A stretch of 64,000 bases of DNA from UBA5069 sp963773745 (lineage in GTDB: Bacteria; Chloroflexota; Anaerolineae; Caldilineales; Caldilineaceae), in NCBI GenBank assembly GCA_963773745.1, contig CAVZCL010000001.1, positions 930,001 through 994,000 of the forward strand, written 5' to 3'. The stretch's first letter is position 1. Each line of letters begins with the position of its first letter. A model generated the notes under the pieces. The model made no database searches. It worked only from the letters and a program-made list of their open reading frames with translations, and was not told where the DNA came from. Shown here one piece after another: positions 9,403 to 19,107 of the stretch. The position numbers and the translations under genes are program-made.

Positions 9403-10209
9403 ATGCAGTGGATTCACGATCTCTTTGGCGTCAATAAGCCCATCATTGCCATGTGCCACCTGCGCGCGCTCCCGGGCGACCCCGCCTACGACGCAAGCAA
9501 GGGGCTGGAGTACGTAATGGAAAAGGCACGCGCCGACTTGAAGGCGCTGCAGCAGGGCGGCGTTGATGCCGTCATGTTCTCCAACGAGTTCAGCACGCCC
9601 TATTTGCTTGAGGTGGAGCCGATTACCACCGTGACTATGGCGCGCGTCATCGGCGAGCTCATGCCCGAAATCAGCGTGCCTTACGGCGTCAATGTGCTGT
9701 GGGACCCCAAGGCGACGGTCGAGTTGGCAGTGGCGGTGGGCGCGCAGTTTGTGCGCGAGATCTTCAGCGGCGTCTACGCCAGTGACTTTGGCCTCTGGAA
9801 CACAAACAGCGGCGAGGTTGTGCGGCTGCGCAACCGGTTGGGCGGCAGCAACATCAAGCTCTTCTACAACATTGTGCCCGAGGCGGCAGTTTACCTGGGC
9901 AACCGCGACATTGGCGCGATTGCGCGCTCCACCGAGTTTAACGCCCAGCCCGACGCCCTCTGCGTTTCGGGGCTGATTGCCGGGGCCGAGACCGACGCCG
10001 CCACGTTGCGTACGGTGAAGGATGCCGTGCAGAACACTGCGATCATTGCCAACACGGGCGTGCGCTCCAACAATGTGGCCGCGCAGCTTGCCATTGCCGA
10101 TGCGGCAATTGTGGGCACAACCTTCAAGGAAGAGGGCTACATCTGGAGTGATGTGGACGAGCAGCGGGTGCGCGAGTTTATGCAGGCCGCCCGCGCTGCG
10201 CGCGGCTGA
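9403..10209 (+). CDS. BtpA/SgcQ family protein
   Basis: 268 residues, full length for the BtpA family (TIM-barrel-like). Family signatures: KPIIAMCHLRALPGDP at the N-terminus, GGVDAVMFSNEFSTPY at about 50, VPYGVNVLWDPKATVELA at about 95, and VSGLIAGAETDAATL with IANTGVRSNNVA near the C-terminus. In cyanobacteria BtpA helps stabilise photosystem I; in non-phototrophs such as this the relatives (SgcQ-like) sit in sugar clusters and the true reaction is unknown. GAGGCAA lies just upstream of ATG 9403. Confidence 0.85.
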   Translation: MQWIHDLFGVNKPIIAMCHLRALPGDPAYDASKGLEYVMEKARADLKALQQGGVDAVMFSNEFSTPYLLEVEPITTVTMARVIGELMPEISVPYGVNVLWDPKATVELAVAVGAQFVREIFSGVYASDFGLWNTNSGEVVRLRNRLGGSNIKLFYNIVPEAAVYLGNRDIGAIARSTEFNAQPDALCVSGLIAGAETDAATLRTVKDAVQNTAIIANTGVRSNNVAAQLAIADAAIVGTTFKEEGYIWSDVDEQRVREFMQAARAARG

Positions 10210-10249
10210 GCGGCGCAACTGAGCACACGGCCATAGAAAGCAGATCGTT

Positions 10250-10384
10250 ATGGAGCCACGCGGGAAGGGACTGGCCCGCGTTCTGGTTACCCACTCGACA
10301 AAGGTTCAGCCGGGCGAGCGGGTGATGATCGCCATAGATGCCACGCGATTGCTGCGGGGATGCAGAGCAGTGAACGCGGGATAG
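10250..10384 (+). pseudogene. Remnant of an M29-type aminopeptidase N-terminus
   Basis: A 44-codon frame from ATG 10250 to TAG 10382-10384 contains LARVLVTHSTKVQPGERVMI, which resembles the first residues of M29 aminopeptidases (pattern L-A-x-x-L-V-x-x-S-x-x-V-x-P-G-E-x-V). The remaining roughly 330 residues of such an enzyme are absent; a tRNA terminator follows at once. It is probably a truncated relic. Confidence 0.45.
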
Positions 10385-10405
10385 CGTGCTGGTTCTGGCA
10401 AGGGA

Positions 10406-10433
10406 AATAAAAACCCCCTGCGCGCGCAGGGGG
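10406..10433 (-). terminator. Rho-independent terminator of the tRNA-Met gene
   Basis: Read on the minus strand, the perfect 20-base palindrome at 10414-10433 (five C, TGCGC, GCGCA, five G) is followed by TTTTTATTT. It lies 8 bases beyond the tRNA 3' end. Confidence 0.85.
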
Positions 10434-10440
10434 CCGTTCT

Positions 10441-10517
<77 letters not shown>

Positions 10518-10770
10518 GAACCGAATATTGATTCTACCGCGGGGCGGGCGCTCGGTCAAATTCAGGGGCTGCGGACTGGTCGTTACCGTGCACTTGTCAT
10601 GCGAGCAATCGTGGCTGCAATGGACTCCACAAATTGCGTGTGGCGGATGTGAGCGAGCCACTGCGGCCATGCGCGCCGCACGCAGCACGCCGCACGCATG
10701 CTGGGCTTGGGGGAGGTGAATTGCATGCGCTCGCATCATGGCTCGCACCATGGCTCGCTCACCGTACGTT

Positions 10771-10798
10771 TTGGTATGGAATCGGCTGCTGATATAAT
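10771..10798 (+). promoter_or_regulatory. Promoter of the DUF3048 lipoprotein gene
   Basis: TTGGTA (10771-10776), 16-bp spacer, TATAAT (10793-10798). Start of transcription would be near 10805, leaving a leader of about 165 bases with the short direct repeat GCCGGCCATTGT (about 10866-10890). Confidence 0.5.
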
Positions 10799-10972
10799 GG
10801 CGTATGGAGCCGTCACACGACAGCTCGCGCCTTTGTATGCCATCTGTCCGTGCCGATTGTGCAGGCCATTGTGCCGGCCATTGTGCCGGCCAGGGGAGAT
10901 GGATGGCAACGCAGGCAAGAATCTGCCACCAACCGGGTTCAACCCGTTGCACCCTTATTGAAAGCCACCTTG

Positions 10973-12163
10973 ATGCACCCGCACCGCCTTCTCGTTGCCG
11001 TCCTGGTTGCTGTCGCTCTACTGAGCGGCGCGTGCTCACGCGTGGGAGCCAGCGCTGCGCCGACACCAACGGCTACCAAGACGCCCGTCATCATTGTGGC
11101 GGCCACAGAGACGCCGTTGCCATCGGCAACGCCCACGCTTGCGGCCCCCACCGAGACGCCCACACCCTCGAACCTGGCCCCCTTTACGGGTCTTTCCGTG
11201 GCCGATCCTGCACTCCTCAGGCAACACCCCGTCTTCATCTGCATCAACAATGACGCAGCTGGCCGCGCCCAGCACTACGGCCTGGGCCAGGCCGATGTCA
11301 TCTACGAATACATTGTGGACGGCTTCGCGCTCACGCGCCTCACTGCGATGTACCAGAGCACCAGTCCCGAACGCGTGGGCCCTGTGCGTTCGGCGCGCCT
11401 GCCCAACATCAAGTTCCTCTACAGCTTTGACGGGATCCTGGCCTGCTCGGGCGCAAGTGACGCCGTGCGCTACCTGCTCAAGAACGAAGTCGGCTTCCCC
11501 TACGTGGACTCCGACATTGACGACCCCAACGCCAATCTCTACTTCCAGAGCATTGGCAACGACTACCGCACACGCATGCAGGCAAGCCCGGCAGGCGTGC
11601 GCCGCTGGATTGCCGACCGCCTGGCTGCTTGCCAGAAGAACCCCGATCTGCAATACTGCGTCAACGTCCTCAACAACTGGACGGACGGCACGTGGGTTGA
11701 AAAGGAGTGGAACCGTCCCGGCTTCCCCTTTAGCGACACGCCGCCCGCAGGCAGCGCGTTGACCTCCACCGTGGCGTCCATCGCCTATCCGGGTGGCAAC
11801 AATGTGCAGTGGAAGTATGACCCGGCCGCCGGTGGCTATCTGCGCTTTCAGGGTGGCCAGCAGCAGTTTGATCTGGCAACGGGAGAGCCGATTGTAGCAA
11901 GCAATGTGGTCATTGCCGCCGCACAGCACGAGCTCACCAACATCATTGAAGATGTCAACGGCACGCTGGGCGTCGACATTCAGCTCTTCGAGTTTGGTGA
12001 CCTGCGCGTCCTGCGCGACGGGCAGGTGTATGAAGGCACATGGCGCGCCGATGACAAGGCGCCGCCGCGCTGGCTGGGCGCGGGTGATGCGCCGATTCCG
12101 CTCAAGCCCGGCCAAACGTGGGTGCAGGTGGTGCAGAAGATTACGGATGCAACGCTGCAGTAG
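10973..12163 (+). CDS. DUF3048 domain lipoprotein (YerB-like)
   Basis: 396 residues from ATG 10973. The hydrophobic leader ends in LLSGAC, a lipobox, so it should be a lipoprotein on the outer face of the membrane. A Thr/Pro/Ala linker (TPTATKTP...) follows to about residue 65. The folded part carries the two DUF3048 halves: PFTGLSV, PVFICINNDAAGRAQHYGL and YEYIVDGFALTRLTAMYQS, then VGPVRSARLPNIKF, and near the end GQTWVQVV. The family is widespread in Chloroflexota and Firmicutes, and its role is unknown. A run of related CGTCAATAC/CAATCG units follows the stop (12163-12225). Confidence 0.85.
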   Translation: MHPHRLLVAVLVAVALLSGACSRVGASAAPTPTATKTPVIIVAATETPLPSATPTLAAPTETPTPSNLAPFTGLSVADPALLRQHPVFICINNDAAGRAQHYGLGQADVIYEYIVDGFALTRLTAMYQSTSPERVGPVRSARLPNIKFLYSFDGILACSGASDAVRYLLKNEVGFPYVDSDIDDPNANLYFQSIGNDYRTRMQASPAGVRRWIADRLAACQKNPDLQYCVNVLNNWTDGTWVEKEWNRPGFPFSDTPPAGSALTSTVASIAYPGGNNVQWKYDPAAGGYLRFQGGQQQFDLATGEPIVASNVVIAAAQHELTNIIEDVNGTLGVDIQLFEFGDLRVLRDGQVYEGTWRADDKAPPRWLGAGDAPIPLKPGQTWVQVVQKITDATLQ

Positions 12164-12340
12164 TCGTCAATACGCAGTCGTCAACACGCAATCGCCAATA
12201 CTCAATCGTCAATGGTTGAAGATTGTTGATTTAGTCTGTCAATAGTGAGGAATATCCCCCGCGGTCGAAAAAACGGCAATCGCATACCATCGCTGCCACT
12301 CGGTTACATCAACGTCTTCATTACAGCAAAGGAACCGACC

Positions 12341-15300
12341 ATGGACTACTCGCCGCTGCGCTCAATGCCCCCGCGGGATCCGAAACAACCTCAAAGCTCC
12401 TATATGCGCTGGCTGATTGCCGCCGCGCTTGCGCTCCTCATCGGCCTTGGCGCGCTCGAGAGCATGGATGTGGCCCGTGCGCAGGATAGCGCAGCCACAG
12501 CCTCGCCAACACGCACCCCAACAACCTCAGGCAGTTACGAATATACGGTCCAGGCTGGAGACTCCTGGGGCGTAATCGCGCGCGAGGTCGGCCTCACAGT
12601 GCGGCAACTGCAGGCCGACAACCCGCGCGCCGTGCGCCCCAATGACATCCTGCGCGTGGGCGATGTGCTCGTTGTGAACACGGCGCCCCCGGCCACAGCG
12701 ACCGGCACGGCGACTACGGCCTCCGCAACCACAGCTGCCACGCCACGCGCCGGCGCGACTGCCACGGAGAGGGCCGTGCAGGCTGCGCCGGCTGTGGTCA
12801 CCCATGTGGTGCAGGGGGGTGAATCGTGGAACAGCATCGCCGCCAAATACGACGTTTCCGCACGCCTGCTGCGCGCCGCCAACCCCGACGCCGTGCGCGC
12901 GGACCTCGTGCTGTCACGCGGGGTGACGCTGGTGATTCCCTCCGTGCCGCAGGGCGACGCCCTGCCCGACTCCGCCGCGCAGGGGGCCGGTTTTACGCCG
13001 ACACCCACGTCGTCATCGACGCCCACCGAAACACCATCACCGACGCCAACGGAGACGCCGACCCCCACCGCCACGGCTACGCCATCCCCCACGCCAAGCA
13101 TTGATGGCCTGGGTGATGCGCCGCCAGAAACACCGCAGCCCGCCGCAGAGCCGACGGAGCTGCCCACCGAGACGGCAACAGCTGAGCCAACAGAGACGCC
13201 GGAACCGACCGCAACGCCCACCGAAACGCCGGAGACGGAGATCGGCATCAACTGCCCGGCCGACTTCACAGAGTATCCTGCGCAGATAAATGCTGTGCTC
13301 AACAACCCGGACTTCGGCCTTGACGGGCTGCGCTCCTACCTGAGCGACTGCGGCTCCGACGTGGACGACGGCCTGGTTGTTGGGGACTTCAACGGGGACG
13401 GCGGAGACGAACTGATTGTGCTCTATGCCGACCCCAATGGCTCCGAAGATACGCCCTCCGGCGACATGATTCTCTTCAGCGCCAGCGACAACGGCTGGGT
13501 TGAGTCGCTGCGCGCACGCGCCAACGGCAAGATTACGCTCGTCAACACGGGCGACATCAACATCGATGGCCAGCCGGACATTGTCTATGCCGACACCACC
13601 TGCGGCGCCAGCACCTGCTTCGACACGATCATTGTGCGCAGCTGGAACGGCACAGAGTGGATGCTTTGGACTGACGAATCCATCACCATGGCCTATGCTG
13701 ACTACAGCCTTGACGATGTGAGCGAGGATGGGCAGGGCGACGAGATAATTCTCGAGGGTGGCATCTATGGCAGCGCCGGCGCAGGGCCGCAGCGCGCCCG
13801 CACCGAGACCTGGGGCAGCGTCGCCGGCGCACCCTACACGCTGCTCGACCGCACCTTTGCCGACAATGAATGCCTCTACTTTGCCGTGCTCGATGCCAAT
13901 GAGGCGTTCCTCAACCTGCCCGATGCAGATTTGGTTGAACTTGAGCGGCTCTACACCAAGGCGGCCACCGATCCGACTCTCGAAATCTGCTGGACGCGCG
14001 CCGACGAAGAGGCCGAGCTGCGCAGCTTCTCGCTCTTCCGCCTCGCGCTTGTGGCTGCCTACCAGGGCGTGCCCGAGATTGCCGGCGACTTGATTGGCAG
14101 CATTAGCGAAATCTACACCAACACAGTCCTTGCCGACGCGGGTCAGGTTTGGCTGGATGCCTACGCCGAGAGCCCCAGCATTCCCAAGGCGTGCCAGGCC
14201 GTGAACGAATTCGCCGCCGCCAACCCTGGCGCGTATGAGTTCCTCTCCGATTACGGCTACGCCAACCCGTCGTTTGGGCCGAATGACCTGTGCCCCGTTA
14301 TCGACGTGGAATCTGCAGATGACACCGCCGCGGCGAATCCCGCGGCGGTGGGGTTGGCGGCGGCGGCCGGCATTGCGCCGAGTGTTCCTGCGCCCGTTGC
14401 CATGGCCAGCACGGCGGCCGCAGCGGATGCGGCAGGCAACGATGAGGACCCCGCCACCTGCCCCGAAACGCTCGCGGGCTACGCCACCAGGCTGCCCGCG
14501 ATTCTCGCCGTTGCCGGGCGCGACAAGGCAGCCGTGGAGGAGTGGCTGACGGGCTGCAAGGCGCTGACTGACAACCGCGGCGCGGTGGTCTTTGGCGACT
14601 TCAACGGCGATGCGCGCCAGGATGTAATGGTGCTGCCCGTCATCGTCAGCGACATTGGCTTTGGCCCCAAGGGCACGCAAGGGGCCGTTCTTGTCTATCA
14701 TGGCGACGGCGCGGGCAACTTCGAGCTGGCGGCCAACCCCGAAATCTACGGCGAGTCGGTGCTGCTGGCTGCCGAGGACCTCAACGGCGACGGCACAACA
14801 GAGCTGGCGTGGTCGGTTGTGGGCTGCAGCACCTTCTGCGTCACCGAAGTGCAGATGATCAACTGGGACAAGAACGCCGGCGCGTATGTGAGCGCGATTG
14901 AGCCAGGCGCAACCCTGGCTGAGGGTGAGGCCACAATCGGCAGCCTGCCGGCCGGTGCACCGGGCAAAGGCAAGCTGCTTGTGCTCGAAGGCGGCGTCAG
15001 TGACACGCCTGAGGGTGGCCTGGCCGTGCCCCACCGCGAGGAGTGGCAGAGCATTGCCGCTGCGCCCTTCCGCCAGTTGAGTTGGGTCTATGACCGCGAA
15101 TCCGAGGGCAATGACTGCCTTGGCCTGCGCCTGGTGGAAGCCGATGTGCTGCTGCAAGCCTCGCCCGTGATTGGCCTGGCGCCTGCGCGCACAGCCTACG
15201 AAGCCGCACTCTCGCCCGACCTGCAGGCGTGCAGCATCTTCGGCATCGACGGCGTAGAGGAGCTCGTCTATCTGCAGGGGCTGGCCAGCTTCCGGCTGAT

Positions 15301-15568
15301 TCAGACAGAGTCGCTCATGGGTAATGACAAGGCCGCCAATGATGTTCTGAGCGCGCTGCAGTTGGGCCAGCCCGAGAGCGCCTATGCCCAGGCAGCCGGC
15401 CAGTGGCTGGCCGCTTACGAGGCCAACCAGGATGCGGCGTCGGCCTGTGCTGAGGTGCAGTCTATTTTTGACGCGAACCCGCAGACATGGCAGATTACCG
15501 ACCACTTTGGCTACAATCACCCTGCGCTCGCCGCAGAGCAGCTCTGCTATGTGCCACCGGCAGAGTAA
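12341..15568 (+). CDS. Secreted LysM (x2) protein with duplicated FG-GAP-type modules (1075 aa)
   Basis: ATG 12341 follows AAAGGAACC. A signal or anchor segment lies at about residues 24-40. Two LysM domains (about 66-112, YEYTVQAGDSW; about 152-200, VVTHVVQGGESW) would bind peptidoglycan or glycan. A (T,P,E)-rich linker of about 100 residues follows. The C-terminal two thirds are two related modules (about 305-660 and 707-1075): each begins with CP, has an FG-GAP/calcium loop (VGDFNGDGGDELIVL; FGDFNGDARQDVMVL), a second loop (GDINIDGQPDIV; EDLNGDGTTELA), a helical half, and ends with an FGPNDLCPV/LAAEQLCYV-like Cys motif. It is likely cell-wall bound and extracellular. The ligand of the modules is unknown. 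Confidence 0.8.
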   Translation: MDYSPLRSMPPRDPKQPQSSYMRWLIAAALALLIGLGALESMDVARAQDSAATASPTRTPTTSGSYEYTVQAGDSWGVIAREVGLTVRQLQADNPRAVRPNDILRVGDVLVVNTAPPATATGTATTASATTAATPRAGATATERAVQAAPAVVTHVVQGGESWNSIAAKYDVSARLLRAANPDAVRADLVLSRGVTLVIPSVPQGDALPDSAAQGAGFTPTPTSSSTPTETPSPTPTETPTPTATATPSPTPSIDGLGDAPPETPQPAAEPTELPTETATAEPTETPEPTATPTETPETEIGINCPADFTEYPAQINAVLNNPDFGLDGLRSYLSDCGSDVDDGLVVGDFNGDGGDELIVLYADPNGSEDTPSGDMILFSASDNGWVESLRARANGKITLVNTGDINIDGQPDIVYADTTCGASTCFDTIIVRSWNGTEWMLWTDESITMAYADYSLDDVSEDGQGDEIILEGGIYGSAGAGPQRARTETWGSVAGAPYTLLDRTFADNECLYFAVLDANEAFLNLPDADLVELERLYTKAATDPTLEICWTRADEEAELRSFSLFRLALVAAYQGVPEIAGDLIGSISEIYTNTVLADAGQVWLDAYAESPSIPKACQAVNEFAAANPGAYEFLSDYGYANPSFGPNDLCPVIDVESADDTAAANPAAVGLAAAAGIAPSVPAPVAMASTAAAADAAGNDEDPATCPETLAGYATRLPAILAVAGRDKAAVEEWLTGCKALTDNRGAVVFGDFNGDARQDVMVLPVIVSDIGFGPKGTQGAVLVYHGDGAGNFELAANPEIYGESVLLAAEDLNGDGTTELAWSVVGCSTFCVTEVQMINWDKNAGAYVSAIEPGATLAEGEATIGSLPAGAPGKGKLLVLEGGVSDTPEGGLAVPHREEWQSIAAAPFRQLSWVYDRESEGNDCLGLRLVEADVLLQASPVIGLAPARTAYEAALSPDLQACSIFGIDGVEELVYLQGLASFRLIQTESLMGNDKAANDVLSALQLGQPESAYAQAAGQWLAAYEANQDAASACAEVQSIFDANPQTWQITDHFGYNHPALAAEQLCYVPPAE

Positions 15569-15613
15569 GGAAGGCCGATTGTGGCGTTGCAAGTTGGAAG
15601 TTGAAGGTTCAGG

Positions 15614-15640
15614 GGTCACGTCGCCGGACGTGGCCTTTTT
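15614..15640 (+). terminator. Terminator after the LysM protein gene
   Basis: A 9-bp stem (GGTCACGTC / GACGTGGCC) with loop GCCG is followed by TTTTTGTT. The stem belongs to the GTCACGTC hairpin family also seen at 17964-17983 and about 35192. Confidence 0.8.
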
Positions 15641-15805
15641 GTTATGCGTGCTGACGGAAATGAAGGGCGCGCAATGTGGCTGCGGATAGCGGCCTCGCGT
15701 ACAATAGCATCCATCCCGTTGATTGTTGTCCGGATGCTACGGCATCGAAGTTAACCCCTCAGCGCGGAGCTTGCATTGGCTCTGCACACCCCATTCGGAG
15801 ATTCC

Positions 15806-17815
15806 ATGAGCATTCCCGCACAACGCTACCGGCAAATCCACCTCGACTTTCACACGGCGGCCGAATGTGGCACGCTGGGCGAAAAGTTTAACGCCGACGC
15901 CTTCGCCGGCACGTTGGCCGATGCGCATGTCAACGCCATCAACATCTTTGCCAAGTGCCACCACGGCTACTCCTACTACCCCACCAAGGTTGGCACCGTC
16001 CACCCCGGGCTGAGCTTTGACCTGCTGGGCCAGCAAATTGAGGCGCTGCACAAGCGCGACATCCGCTGCCCCATCTATGTCTCCGTCATGTGGGATGATC
16101 TGGCCGCGATTGAACACCCGGGCTGGGTTGTCGTCAACGAGGACGGCACGGCGCGCATGCGCAAGCCGCTCTCTGGCGAGTGGGGCTGGTCCACCATGGA
16201 TGTAGCCTCGCCCTATCGCGACTACTACATTGCCCAGGTGGAAGAGCTGCTTGACCTCTACGAGATGGACGGCCTCTGGGCGGATATCACCTTCGTGGTG
16301 CCCAACTACTCGGCGTGGAGCCAGGCGCAAATGCGCAAGGCGGGCGTTAACATTGCCAACCCCGCCGCGGTCATGGCCTATTCTGCCGACCGCATGGAGG
16401 AGTTCTACCGCGACGTAACCAAAGTTCTGCACGGCCGCCGGCCCGATGCACACGTCTTCTACAACGGCACCGTCACGCCCAACATGCGCCGCTGGACACC
16501 CTACATGGGCCAGATCGAGATTGAGAGCCTGCCGACTTCGGAAGGTGTTTGGGGCTATTTGCACTATCCCTTCATGGCGCGCCAGGCGCGCACGCTGGGC
16601 CTTGATTTCCTGGGCATGACCGGCCGCTTTCACAAATCCTGGGCCGACTTCGGTGGCCTCAAAACCGTCGATCAGCTTGACTATGAGTGCGGCACGATCC
16701 TGGGTGCAGGCGGCAAGGTCTGCGTCGGTGACCAACTCCACCCCAACGGCCAATTGGACCCGGCCGTCTACCGCACAATCGGCAAGTCGTTCGCACGCGT
16801 GGAGAGCCTCGAGCCTTGGCTTGACGGCGCGCAGTGGACCGCCGAAGTCGCACTTCTTGTCGCAGACCCAGCGGGCGAATCAAACCCGGGTGTGGGCGAA
16901 TATGCGCCCGACGTCGAAGGCGCGGGCCAGATGTTCCTCGAGGCCGGCCTGCAGTTCAACATTGTGGATGCACAGGCGGAATTCGACGGTTACAGCGCGC
17001 TTGTCGTCGCCGATGGCACGCGCGCCGAATCCTGCGCTTCTCGAGAAGTTGCGCACCTACCTCGCAGGTGGGGGCAAGCTGATTGTCTCCGGCACGGCCC
17101 TGCTCGACGCCGACGGCACCTTCGCGCTGGAAGAAATGCCCGTGGAGTACGTGGGCCCCGCACCCACGCTGCCCTCCTTCCTGCGCTTTGACCCTTCGCT
17201 ACCCGAGGGGGAACTGGCCGCAGATTACGACTACGTCTTCTACGACCAGGCACACATGGTGCAGCCGAAGGCGGGTGCACAGGCGTTTGGGCAGCTTAAG
17301 CGCGCGCTCTTTACGCGCACGTGGGAACACTACACCAGCCACCAGCACGCGCCCGTGGGCGACGACCTGGGCACGCCCGTCATGGTGCGCAGCAGCAATG
17401 TGCTTTACATGGCAGCGCCTCTCTTTACAGGCTACAAGCGGCACGACTACTGGGCCTATCGCGCCGCCGCCATGGCTGCGCTGCGCGCCTTCCTGCCTAC
17501 GCCACTACTCAAGGTGGAGGGCCGGGCTGGGTGGAGTGCACGCTCCACAACCAGGCTGCCGCTGATGGCCACGCCGCGCGCCAGATTGTGCACGTAACGG
17601 CTTATCATCCCCGCCGTACGCTGCAGCCTATTCAGCATGTGGATCAGTCTGCACCCACTTCAGGCCTGCGCCTGCAGGTGAAGCTGGCGGGCGCAGCGCC
17701 GCAGCGTGTCTACCTTGCACCGGAGGGTGAGGCCGTCGACTTCACGGTGGGCGCGGAGTACGTGGAGATTGCGCTGCCGCCCATTGGCGCGCATGCGGTG
17801 GTCGTGATCGAGTAG
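15806..17815 (+). CDS. Putative glycoside hydrolase (GHL6-like barrel plus amidotransferase-like domain), two frame changes
   Basis: ATG 15806 has GGAG at 15797-15800. The opening RQIHLDFHTAAECG is typical of the hypothetical glycosyl hydrolase 6 (GHL6) group related to fucosidase/galactosidase barrels. VSVMWDDL, DLYEMDGLWADITF and WGWSTMDVASPYRDYY are barrel strands with possible acidic catalytic residues. A beta-galactosidase-trimerisation-like domain follows (YSALVVADGT ... LRTYLAGGGKLIVSG). Frame changes near 17030 and 17520 join otherwise seamless homology (NPALLEKLRTYL; PGWVECTLHNQ), ending in a beta domain. Intact length would be about 669 residues. No signal peptide is seen, so it is probably intracellular. 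The substrate is unknown. Confidence 0.7.
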
Positions 17816-17837
17816 ACGTCATACAAATTCAGGCACA

Positions 17838-17877
17838 AATGAAGCGAGGCTTCCTCAACTGGAAGCCTCGCTTCATT
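17838..17877. repeat. Palindrome of the GAAGCGAGGCTTCC family
   Basis: Arms AATGAAGCGAGGCTTCC and its complement enclose the 6-base loop TCAACT. It sits 22 bases after the hydrolase stop and is followed by ATTCATTTTGT, so it could terminate that transcript. The same arm occurs at 29467, 34900, 44972 and 46805-46915. Confidence 0.85.
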
Positions 17878-17927
17878 CATTTTGTAGCGGCTGCTGAAGT
17901 GGTGCCTCTCCGATATCCATTGACGAT

Positions 17928-18040
17928 CGTAGCGGAGGGCTTCCAGCCCTCCGGCTGTTGTAGGTCACGTCTCCTGACGTGACGCAGTACGCGACGCAAC
18001 GCAGAGGCCCAAAACGGAGGGCTGGAAGCCCCCCGCTACG
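17928..18040. repeat. Nested inverted repeat of the GTAGCGGAGGGCTTCC family
   Basis: CGTAGCGGAGGGCTTCCAGC at the left pairs with GGAGGGCTGGAAGCCCCCCG followed by CTACG at the right. Between them is a second hairpin, GTCACGTC-TCCT-GACGTGAC (17964-17983). Related copies: 33719, 34963-35048, 35139-35269 and 36158. Confidence 0.8.
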
Positions 18041-18063
18041 AACGTCTCTGAAGCGTCCCACCC

Positions 18064-18143
18064 TTCGTAGCGGCTGCTTTAGCTGCCGTAGGTGGCGACC
18101 GCACCGCGTCCTCGAAAGCGACGGCTGAAGCCGCCGCTACGAA
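18064..18143. repeat. Inverted repeat of the GTAGCGGCTGCTTCAGC family, abutting a truncated gene
   Basis: TTCGTAGCGGCTGCTTTAGC ... and ...GCTGAAGCCGCCGCTACGAA form imperfect arms around a 30-base centre. The right edge is 7 bases from the stop codon of the shortened glycosyltransferase (18150-18152). A close relative forms the inner part of the palindrome at 41219-41406, including the shared GCGTC centre. Confidence 0.8.
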
Positions 18144-18149
18144 ACGCGG

Positions 18150-19107
18150 TCAGCGCGCGCTCGTCACCACCGGTGTTCCAGCCTGCATGGCTTCGAGCAC
18201 GGTCATGCCAAAGCCTTCGTAGAGGCTGGGGAAGAGGTAGGCCGTGGCCAACGCATAGAGCGCGGGTTTGTCGGCCTCATCCACCCAGCCGCAGCAGTGC
18301 ACCTGCTCGCTAATGCCCAGAGACGCTGCCATGGGGCGCGGGTCCGGCGCAAAGGCGCTGTCAACGGCCGGCAGTTTGCCTGCCAGCACCAGCTTCACGC
18401 CGCCATCGCCTCCCATCTCAAGATAGCGCTTGTAGGCGCGCAGCAGGGCGTCCACATTCTTGCGCGCATCAAAACCCCCTAAATAGAGAAAGAAGCGATC
18501 GGGTAGTTGCAAGCGCCGGCGCAGCACAGCAGACCTCTCCGCCGACGGCGTCTCCGCATTGAACTGATTGGGGCCATGGGGCACGGCTGTTACGCGTGCG
18601 GGCGCAATGCCCAGCGTTGTTACCACGTCGCGTGCGCTCGCCTCGCTCACGGTGATCACCTGGGCCGAGCGGCGTGCCGTGGCGGCTACCAGCGCCGTAT
18701 AGGCGCGCTGCAACGGGCCGCCGCGATAGGCAGGCAGCAGCATGGGAATGAGATCGTGCACGGTGACAACTGAAGGAACTGGCTGAATGAAGGGTGCGGC
18801 CCAGTAGGGGCTCCACAGCACATCAACGCGCAGGCGGCGCGCCCAGTTGGGCAGGCTAACCTGCTCCCACCAGAGCTTGCGCAGCGGGCCGGGCAGCGGC
18901 GGCAAGACAACCGGCGCTATCACGATGTGAGGCACACTGGGGCGCGGCGGTCCCCTTCGGCACAAGCAACGTCCAGCGCACGGAGCGCCCCGGCTCGGAG
19001 GCGGCCACCTGCGGCAGCGCAGCGAGCATGTGGTGCAGATACTGGCCGCTCCCAGTCCCCTCCTGGCCCGCAAACCAGCCGTTGACGAGTACGTGCATTT
19101 CACGCAT
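18150..19107 (-). CDS. Glycosyltransferase GT4, C-terminally truncated, one frame change
   Basis: N-terminus (ATG 19107 or 19098) reads HVLVNGWFAGQEGTGSGQYL, the GT-B donor/acceptor glycine loop. A frame change at a C4 run (18952-18955) leads into SVVTVHDLIP, ITVSEASARDVV, FLYLGGFDARKNVD and the E-x7-E region SLYEGFGMTVLEAMQAGTPV. It then stops after VVTSAR. Relatives continue for about 60 more residues, so the nucleotide-sugar half is incomplete. The stop falls 7 bases from a palindromic repeat. It overlaps the DinB-like gene upstream by 8 bases, suggesting co-transcription. Function, if any, would be cell-surface glycan assembly. Confidence 0.75.

Noticed and set aside
9403..10209. Evidence for photosynthesis from btpA
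   Set aside because: BtpA/SgcQ relatives occur in many non-phototrophs and no photosystem or chlorophyll gene is present here.
13037..15619. An 860-codon open frame on the minus strand
   Set aside because: It is the antisense of the LysM/FG-GAP gene; low-complexity and His/Arg/Gly-rich with no domain, as expected in a GC-rich shadow frame.
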